DNA of 10,218 bases from Thermoproteota archaeon (lineage in GTDB: Archaea > Korarchaeota > Korarchaeia > Korarchaeales > Korarchaeaceae): assembly GCA_003661365.1 (NCBI GenBank), contig QMVZ01000045.1, forward strand, positions 1 to 10,218, given 5' to 3'. Of the stretch, positions 5,844-10,218 are shown piece by piece. The translations under genes and the position numbers were made by a program. The notes beneath the pieces were generated by a model, which did no database searches, was not told the origin of the DNA, and worked only from the letters and a program-made list of their open reading frames with translations. Position 1 is the first letter of the stretch, and each line of letters begins with the position of its first letter.

Positions 5844-7436
5844 TTAATAAGACTTGAACTTCCCAATTACAAGTCTATCCGAAGCTACAGACAGTATTTC
5901 AGACCTAAAAACATCACCTACTTTCAAATCTCTCGGTACACTTCTAACTAGAACGGTAGGGCCTTCTCTGAAAGGATAGGCCACCCTAAATCTTCTCCTT
6001 CGTCCTGGGGCCAAGACAACCTTCAAATCCTTGCCAATTAATTCCTTTTTCCTTTCCAAATTGAATTTCCTAGCAGCCCTTTCAATCATCCTTGAGGCCG
6101 CATCCCTTGGAGAAGGAGGCCCTTCAGGCATGTTTTCAAATGCAGAGCACGGAAGAGGCTTAAATCTGTATACCGTAATCTTCTCTACTCCAATAAAGTA
6201 CAACTTCTCCATCATGTTTGCTGTTTTTCTTGCAGTCTCCTTGGTCTGTCCCGGAAGACCGTGAATGAAGTACACATAAACTCGCAATCCAGCTTTTATC
6301 GCAGATCTGATGGCCTCGACATCTTTAGATGGAGCAGAAGGCCTCCCTAACAGTGTTGCATGCCTATCATCTCCTGTTTCGATCCCCACATGTATTACTG
6401 CCCCAGGTAGATGGTTTGAAAGCAGAGATATTGCTTCTTCAGTCAAAAGGGACGCCTTAGCGTTCTCAACTCCGACGTACACCTCTCCTTTCCTCACCTC
6501 TGGTATTGATGTGACAGTAGAGAGAAGCTCTTCGATGGCTTTTAGGTTCGGCTTAGGTTCTGATGGATGAGTTGGTACATCAACGATGTCCTCTCTCCCA
6601 TATTCAAGGAAATCTGCTCCGCTAAGTATTATCCTTTTAGCTCCGTTTTTTATCAAACCTCTTATCTCCTCAATTAGCATTTTCAGATCTCTGGACTTTG
6701 GATATCCATAAACAGCAGGGATTGAACAATATCCACATCCAGGAGGGATTCCTTGAGGGCAAATGAGTCTTAAAGGAAGGTTAGTACCAAAACAAGCCCT
6801 ACAAGACTTACATTTTCTCATATCTGCCATGATTAAAGCTCTGTTGTAGTTAGAGCAGCCTCTTACGACCTCTACGTAAACTCTGGATGCTCTAAAATGG
6901 GGTATTGAGGTGTAGTGGCGTATTGCAAGAAAGGAAGGCCTATACCTATTAAAATCCTCCTTCTCCAGTATTTCGTGGCCTGTTAGACAGATTTTACCAT
7001 CCATAACGAGAATTAGATTAGGAATATCGCTCAATTCCTCTAACTTTGCCTCATCCAAGCCAAGGCCTAGCAGAGAATCGACGGCAACCTCTCCTTCCCC
7101 AAATATCCCAATATCATACCCTAATTTGGCTATGACAGATGGATCACACGTGATGGGCCCTCCTAATACCTTGAATGAGGTTTTAAAGGCTCTTGATATC
7201 CTTTTAGCGGCCTTAAAGTCCATAGTCATAGCGCTAACCATCACTACATTGCTTTTCGAGAATTTAGAGGGTTTTCTAAGGACATCCTCTACCCTTACAA
7301 TTCTATAAGGAAGGCCGTGCTTCTCAAGTATTCCAGCTATGGTTCTAGGACCCGCTCCTATGACATCAAGTGCAGACCTTCTTGTCCCCTCTCCTGCTGC
7401 TAGAGCATCAATTAAAAGGACTTCTGACTCAAGCAC
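5844..7436 (-). CDS. Radical SAM protein with B12-like N-terminal fold and TRAM-like C-terminus (methylthiotransferase-like)
   Basis: 530 residues. Residues 1-125 look like a Rossmann-type cobalamin-binding-like domain (VVMVSAMTMDFKAAKRI, VLGGPITCDPSVIA, GIFGEGEVA) without a DxHxxG motif, so probably no B12. The catalytic core follows VYVEVVRGCSN (C194) with CKSCRAC (C209, C212, C215) and then CPQGIPPGCGYC (C226, C234, C237). The last part replaces the usual CxxxCxxC by C-x7-C-x2-C. After it, SIPAVYGYPKSR mirrors the IVPxxRGxxxSR found after the cluster of MiaB-type methylthiotransferases. GIETGDD, YFIHGLPGQT and VYRFKPLPCSAF are typical later radical SAM strands. Residues 464-528 resemble a TRAM RNA-binding domain. 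The enzyme should bind a [4Fe-4S]-SAM cluster and perhaps an auxiliary cluster at C209-215; the substrate may be tRNA or protein. GTG 7436 is the first start after an in-frame TAA, 19 bases below the hydrolase gene. Last gene of the minus-strand run. Confidence 0.85.
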   Translation of the reverse strand: MLESEVLLIDALAAGEGTRRSALDVIGAGPRTIAGILEKHGLPYRIVRVEDVLRKPSKFSKSNVVMVSAMTMDFKAAKRISRAFKTSFKVLGGPITCDPSVIAKLGYDIGIFGEGEVAVDSLLGLGLDEAKLEELSDIPNLILVMDGKICLTGHEILEKEDFNRYRPSFLAIRHYTSIPHFRASRVYVEVVRGCSNYNRALIMADMRKCKSCRACFGTNLPLRLICPQGIPPGCGYCSIPAVYGYPKSRDLKMLIEEIRGLIKNGAKRIILSGADFLEYGREDIVDVPTHPSEPKPNLKAIEELLSTVTSIPEVRKGEVYVGVENAKASLLTEEAISLLSNHLPGAVIHVGIETGDDRHATLLGRPSAPSKDVEAIRSAIKAGLRVYVYFIHGLPGQTKETARKTANMMEKLYFIGVEKITVYRFKPLPCSAFENMPEGPPSPRDAASRMIERAARKFNLERKKELIGKDLKVVLAPGRRRRFRVAYPFREGPTVLVRSVPRDLKVGDVFRSEILSVASDRLVIGKFKSY

Positions 7437-7455
7437 TCCTTAACCTTCCCCCACC

Positions 7456-8355
7456 CTATCTGATCTTCCACAGAATTCCGGATTCGGTAGCTATCGGTTC
7501 GACTTCTCCCTCATCAAACATATAGGAAAGGAGGGATTTTATCGTGACGCTAGAAATCAACAGAGACCAAACGCTTATGTTAGCACCTCCCTCCACCAAA
7601 ATGTGAGCCGTTAAGCCCTCGGCTGAGATCGGGCCCCTTTCAAGGATCCTCTCTGCCTTCTTTGGCAGCATTTCTAAAGTAACCAAATTAGCCCTTAATA
7701 TGTCTTCTGCCCTCTTACCCTCACAAACTGGCCCGTGAGACGGGACTATCTTCCTGTAATCTCTGACATTATCTAACAGATTTCGTATGGTTTCCAAAGA
7801 GGCCTCGTAATCGATGAAATAGGGAACTACAACTGTTCTAAGCAACTTATCCCCAAAGAAGGCATCTCCAGCATAGAGTAGGCCGTCTTCCGTTAAATAA
7901 CCGACATGACCAAAGGAATGGCCGGGAAGAGGTATGGACTCAAAAGGACCAAGCTTACAAGGAGGGTTAAAGCTCTCATCTATCCTTATTGGCAAAGCTG
8001 GAGCAATCTTTGTGAGCTTATCACTTCTTTTAGCTCCATAATCTAGTGCCTTCCTTATCTCTACGCTCCTAGCTGAACATGACTCGAGATATGGACAGGC
8101 TACAACTGCGTTTGTAAGCTCTACTAGCTTAGGTATTGCAGCTAAGTGATCGGAGTGGCTGTGGGTTATCAATACTATTTTCCTCTTCCCTTTATCTAAG
8201 CTTCTTGCCAGTTCTTCTCCTCTCTCTGGATATGCTCCTGGATCTACTATCCACATCTCTCCATCGAAAGGTATAACAAGCGTGCATGGCGAACCTGGAG
8301 CCAAGAACGCGCCTTTTCCCAATTTCCTGAACTCCATAAGATTCCCTAAATCCAT
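7456..8355 (-). CDS. Metallo-beta-lactamase fold hydrolase with C-terminal winged-helix domain (LACTB2/glyoxalase II-like)
   Basis: 299 residues. The metal site is complete: HSHSDH at 65-70 (H65, H67, D69, H70), the LPGHSFGHVGY loop with H146, YAGDAFFG with D164, and VPSHGP with H207. WIVDPGAY at 35-42 is the family's opening beta-strand motif. Residues 222-299 (AERILERGPISAEGL through LLSYMFDEGEVEPI and GILWKIR) look like the winged-helix tail of LACTB2-like members, which hydrolyse thioesters or cleave RNA. Which of these applies is not decided by the sequence. The ATG at 8355 has no SD; ATG at codon 7 (MEFRKLG) with AGGG before it is an alternative. It lies 24 bases after the MoaD-like gene and 19 before the radical SAM gene, so it is almost surely cotranscribed with both. 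A thioester hydrolase next to a sulfur-carrier protein is suggestive. Confidence 0.88.
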   Translation of the reverse strand: MDLGNLMEFRKLGKGAFLAPGSPCTLVIPFDGEMWIVDPGAYPERGEELARSLDKGKRKIVLITHSHSDHLAAIPKLVELTNAVVACPYLESCSARSVEIRKALDYGAKRSDKLTKIAPALPIRIDESFNPPCKLGPFESIPLPGHSFGHVGYLTEDGLLYAGDAFFGDKLLRTVVVPYFIDYEASLETIRNLLDNVRDYRKIVPSHGPVCEGKRAEDILRANLVTLEMLPKKAERILERGPISAEGLTAHILVEGGANISVWSLLISSVTIKSLLSYMFDEGEVEPIATESGILWKIR

Positions 8356-8379
8356 TGGTCCAATAAAAAAGAAGTAAGA

Positions 8380-8580
8380 TTACCCTCCGCCAACTGGAGG
8401 AATGAAGGACACAACATCGTTCTCATTAAGGACAGTAGAGAGACCTCCGAATTCTTCCATAGGCCTATTATTGATTAGTATTACGATGTTTACCTTCCCC
8501 TCCCTATATATCAGCCTCCTTGCTTCCTCAGGAAAGCTTTCGATAAGTCTCTTAAGGGTAATTGGGGTCTTGAACTCCAT
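8380..8580 (-). CDS. MoaD/ThiS-like ubiquitin-fold sulfur carrier protein (annotated from the first canonical ATG)
   Basis: From ATG 8580 the product has 66 residues: PITLKRLIESFPEE, VNIVILINNRPMEEFGG, LNENDVVSFIPPVGGG. The ending DVVSFIPPVGGG is the MoaD/ThiS/SAMP signature, whose terminal glycine is adenylated and made a thiocarboxylate for molybdopterin or tungstopterin synthesis, tRNA thiolation, or protein conjugation in archaea. MoaD proteins normally have about 75-90 residues and begin with a strand like VKFFGRLREILGKE. That strand is encoded here just before the ATG, in frame (KFIGRLGEILGKE), so the ATG is unlikely to be the real start; see the separate entry for 8581-8643. No MoaE or E1-like adenylase lies in the window. 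The gene sits between the MFS gene, with no gap if the extension is included, and the hydrolase gene. Confidence 0.88.
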   Translation of the reverse strand: MEFKTPITLKRLIESFPEEARRLIYREGKVNIVILINNRPMEEFGGLSTVLNENDVVSFIPPVGGG

Positions 8581-8643
8581 CTCCTTGCCTAGGATCTCCC
8601 CAAGCCTTCCTATGAACTTTGCTCTTGCCTTTTGCGCCTTAAC
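8581..8643 (-). other. In-frame 5' extension of the MoaD-like gene lacking any ATG/GTG/TTG start
   Basis: The 21 codons between the MFS stop TGA (8646-8644) and ATG 8580 are open and in frame with the MoaD-like gene. They encode the missing first strand and helix start: ARAKFIGRLGEILGKE, preceded by VKAQK. None of the 21 codons is ATG, GTG or TTG; the first is GTT, directly behind AGAGGTGA. With the extension the protein has 87 residues, normal for MoaD. Options are a non-standard start (GTT, or ATA at 8613), reinitiation by ribosomes ending the MFS gene, readthrough of the TGA giving an MFS-MoaD fusion, or a base error turning GTG into GTT. Confidence 0.7.
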
Positions 8644-9933
8644 TCACCTCTGAGACCTTGGCTCCTTAACAAATTTGATAAAAACCAGGAGAGTGATAAG
8701 ACCTATAACTGCGCTTATAAAAAATGGTACTGCTGCTCCAGGAATGGAGATTTTCCAAAATTTAAGGAATTTCGGTGCATAAAGCTGGTAGAGATGTCCT
8801 CCTATGAGGGGACCTATTACGGCCCCTATGTTGAAGGCTGCCTGCACCGTACCAAAGATCTTCCCTCTAACCTCCCTTGGGACTATGTCTGCTTGAAGAG
8901 CCCTGAAAGATGGCATCGAAAAGTTAAATGCAATTGATCTGATGCTAGATAGTGCTCCAAAAAGTTTCAAGCTCTTTGAAAAAGGTATTAACATTGTCGT
9001 AAGCCTCGAGAGGAAGGTACCAGATATTATGACTGGGCGTCTCCCCATGGAGTCAGAAATTCTGCCTGCAGGATATGTCACCATCAATCCTAGCAATCCC
9101 GCTATCGTTGTGACCGTTGCGACTGCTGCTGGGTCCGCTTTTATGAACTCTATTATGAAGATGCTGTAGAGGGGTGCCGTGAGACCCATTCCAACGCCGT
9201 TTGCTATTGCCATGGCATATATTGCTTTTATGCTCCTCTTAGTCTCCTCAGATATCTTAATTTGAATGTTTGAGTTTGATAGAGTCTGAGAACTCACGTT
9301 TCTTTGGGAATTTTCCTCAAGTAAAAGGGTTGCTGGAATGGCTAAGGATGAAAATAGTGCAAGGCCATAGAAGGGGAATTTAAGGGCTGAACCCACATCC
9401 TTTATCCCTAACACAATTACTCCAAACTTGTAGATCGCTGCTCCAATGGCCGGGCCGGAAGTCATAGCAAGGTTGTTTGCTATCATGTAAACCGCCATTG
9501 CTCTCCCCCTGTAGCTCGGGTCTGTCGTGTCCATCAGCAATGCTTCAGCAACAGGCCATACCATTGCTGAAGCGATCCCTTGAAAGCCCCTTATCAAGTA
9601 AAGATGGATCGTTGAGGAAGACGCTATGTATGCTAGGGCCATTAGGACGTAAAACAACGTCCCAACAAGTATTATCTTCTTCCTCCCAACTCTATCGCTT
9701 AAAGTCCCGAAATATCGGGCCATCATTGCTCTAGTCAGCATAAATGCCGACATCAGAGCAGTGTACTCTAGAGCATAGCTTGATGCCCCTGAAATCCTCT
9801 CAAATGTCTCAGGCAGTCTATCGAGTTTCCCTGCAAGGTAAAGTATGTAGTATGGTAGAACCGCTGATATGGATCCAAAGCCCAAGCTGACCATAAAGCC
9901 AAGCCAAGAAAGGAGCACTAGGTTCTTCTTCAA
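8644..9933 (-). CDS. Major facilitator superfamily transporter, drug/proton-antiporter type
   Basis: 429 residues with about 12 hydrophobic helices in two halves and a hydrophilic central loop at about 205-235 (LLEENSQRNVSSQ). Motif A is present in both halves: GTLSDRVGRKK at 76-86 and GRISDSMGRRP at 290-300. SGPAIGAAIY at 159-168 and GAVIGPLIGGHLY in the second half resemble the antiporter motif C, pointing to an exporter driven by proton exchange; the substrate is unknown. The start is TTG 9933, the first possible start after an in-frame TAA, giving MKKNLVLLSWLGF; GTG at codon 6 is an alternative. AGAAGGG about nine bases upstream is a weak SD. It appears to be the first gene of the minus-strand run, and its TGA abuts the in-frame 5' part of the MoaD-like gene. 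Confidence 0.9.
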   Translation of the reverse strand: MKKNLVLLSWLGFMVSLGFGSISAVLPYYILYLAGKLDRLPETFERISGASSYALEYTALMSAFMLTRAMMARYFGTLSDRVGRKKIILVGTLFYVLMALAYIASSSTIHLYLIRGFQGIASAMVWPVAEALLMDTTDPSYRGRAMAVYMIANNLAMTSGPAIGAAIYKFGVIVLGIKDVGSALKFPFYGLALFSSLAIPATLLLEENSQRNVSSQTLSNSNIQIKISEETKRSIKAIYAMAIANGVGMGLTAPLYSIFIIEFIKADPAAVATVTTIAGLLGLMVTYPAGRISDSMGRRPVIISGTFLSRLTTMLIPFSKSLKLFGALSSIRSIAFNFSMPSFRALQADIVPREVRGKIFGTVQAAFNIGAVIGPLIGGHLYQLYAPKFLKFWKISIPGAAVPFFISAVIGLITLLVFIKFVKEPRSQR

Positions 9934-9963
9934 TCTTTAACCCTTCTTAATCCTCCAAGCATC

Positions 9964-9970
9964 TATAAAA
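9964..9970. promoter_or_regulatory. TATA box, possibly bidirectional, before the MFS gene
   Basis: The plus strand reads TATAAAA and the minus strand TTTTATA. On the minus strand it is centred 34 bases from the TTG at 9933, predicting a start near 9941 and a very short leader. On the plus strand it is 30 bases before ATG 9997, which would make that small frame nearly leaderless. Confidence 0.45.
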
Positions 9971-9996
9971 GAATTAATCTCTGCCAGAACTGACTC

Positions 9997-10104
9997 ATGA
10001 CAAAATCTCCTCCTCTTGGAGGATTTATCAGTGAGAAGTTGGGCTCGACGCTAAAGAAACCTTCTTCAAATATTGAAAAGGGACAAAAACGGGAATTTTC
10101 TTAA
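9997..10104 (+). CDS. Possible leaderless small ORF (35 aa)
   Basis: ATG 9997 opens 35 codons beginning MTKSPPLGGFISEKLGSTLK and ending KGQKREFS. The product is basic and Gly/Ser/Lys-rich, with no membrane helix or known motif. The only support is the TATAAAA about 30 bases upstream. It overlaps the end of the minus-strand gene at 10066 and contains the hairpin at 10003-10026. It may be chance; no homologue comes to mind. Confidence 0.25.
   Translation: MTKSPPLGGFISEKLGSTLKKPSSNIEKGQKREFS
10003..10026 (-). terminator. Hairpin downstream of the right-edge minus-strand gene
   Basis: TCCTCC, loop TCTT, GGAGGA forms a 6-bp GC-containing stem (10008-10023), extended by AAA/TTT across a two-base bulge. 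On the minus strand it lies about 40 bases after the TGA at 10066 and is followed by GATTTTG, a short T-run, so it may end that transcript ahead of the MFS promoter. The stem also includes GGAGG, so an SD-masking role is another reading. Confidence 0.35.
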
Positions 10105-10218
10105 AGATCTGGCTTTTCGCCATGCTTTCAGTTCTTCTTCCGAGAAAGAGAGCTTTTCAATAAGATACATTGGAAGACAATAGTCTGTGAGCACAACCTC
10201 CTTTTTCTTCATTTCTGC
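10066..10218 (-). CDS. Unidentified protein, end of a gene cut by the right edge
   Basis: The frame is open from the window edge to TGA at 10068-10066. It encodes MKKKEVVLTDYCLPMYLIEK, then LSFSEEELKAWRKARSLRKF and PFLSLFNI. An ATG at 10212 could be the real start (48 residues), but only six bases upstream are visible, and the frame is open through them (Ala-Glu), so it may equally be the C-terminus of a longer protein. The EVVLTDYCLP strand and the helical SEEELKAWRKAR segment look like real coding sequence. I do not recognise the family. A possible terminator hairpin lies about 40 bases downstream. Confidence 0.5.
   Translation of the reverse strand, partial: AEMKKKEVVLTDYCLPMYLIEKLSFSEEELKAWRKARSLRKFPFLSLFNI

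Noticed and set aside
5835..5852. TCTTAT/ATAAGA stem at the end of the radical SAM gene
   Set aside because: Only a 6-bp AT-rich stem with no T-run after it on either strand; too weak to call a terminator.
5844..7436. Cobalamin dependence of the radical SAM protein
   Set aside because: The N-terminal fold looks B12-like, but I see no DxHxxG motif, so I do not claim B12 binding.
8632..8937. 101-codon plus-strand frame inside the MFS gene
   Set aside because: Cys/Trp-rich irregular composition, fully covered by a clear MFS protein on the other strand.

Overview
The window reads as part of a thermophilic archaeal chromosome. The evidence is archaeal-style TATA boxes about 25-30 bases upstream of several starts, mostly leaderless or nearly leaderless genes, strong AGA/AGG use for arginine, Lys/Glu-rich proteins, a stand-alone MoaD-like ubiquitin-fold protein, and secreted proteins with a signal anchor and a Thr/Pro linker rich in N-glycosylation sequons. 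Nothing pins the phylum; a TACK-type lineage is a guess. I see no tRNA, rRNA, CRISPR array, IS element or phage gene.

Layout. Bases 1-131 (-) hold the N-terminus of a creatininase-family metallohydrolase running off the left edge. From 288 to about 4118 (+) lies an overlapping pair of membrane-anchored extracellular proteins. The first has 916 aa: signal anchor, Thr/Pro linker, an unrecognised domain, then FG-GAP/VCBS-type Ca-binding propeller repeats. The second is another beta-propeller protein, interrupted in frame at about 3870-3905; its lost C-terminus (a CxxC motif and a C-terminal membrane helix) is intact in another frame to 4118. A small helical protein lies on the minus strand at 4147-4512. 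An AT-rich regulatory gap with a perfect 8-bp palindrome precedes a TM2-like/SHOCT/split-zinc-ribbon membrane protein at 4789-5694.

The right half is one minus-strand run with tiny gaps, read from 9933 down to 5844: MFS exporter, MoaD-like sulfur carrier, metallo-beta-lactamase hydrolase with a winged-helix tail, and a radical SAM protein with a B12-like N-terminal fold, an unusual cysteine set and a TRAM-like C-terminus. The MoaD gene is odd: its first 21 conserved codons are in frame directly after the MFS stop codon, but contain no ATG, GTG or TTG. The right edge holds the end of an unidentified minus-strand gene and a possible 35-codon leaderless ORF.

How the genes may work together. The 288-4118 pair looks like a cell-surface module facing outward, with propeller heads on membrane anchors. 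The minus-strand cluster pairs a sulfur-carrier protein with a methylthiotransferase-like radical SAM enzyme and a thioester-type hydrolase, so a sulfur-insertion or modification pathway with an export step is a testable idea, not a demonstrated one. The most unusual points are the two broken or non-standard reading frames (second propeller gene, MoaD), the cysteine layout of the radical SAM enzyme, and the zinc ribbon split by two membrane helices.
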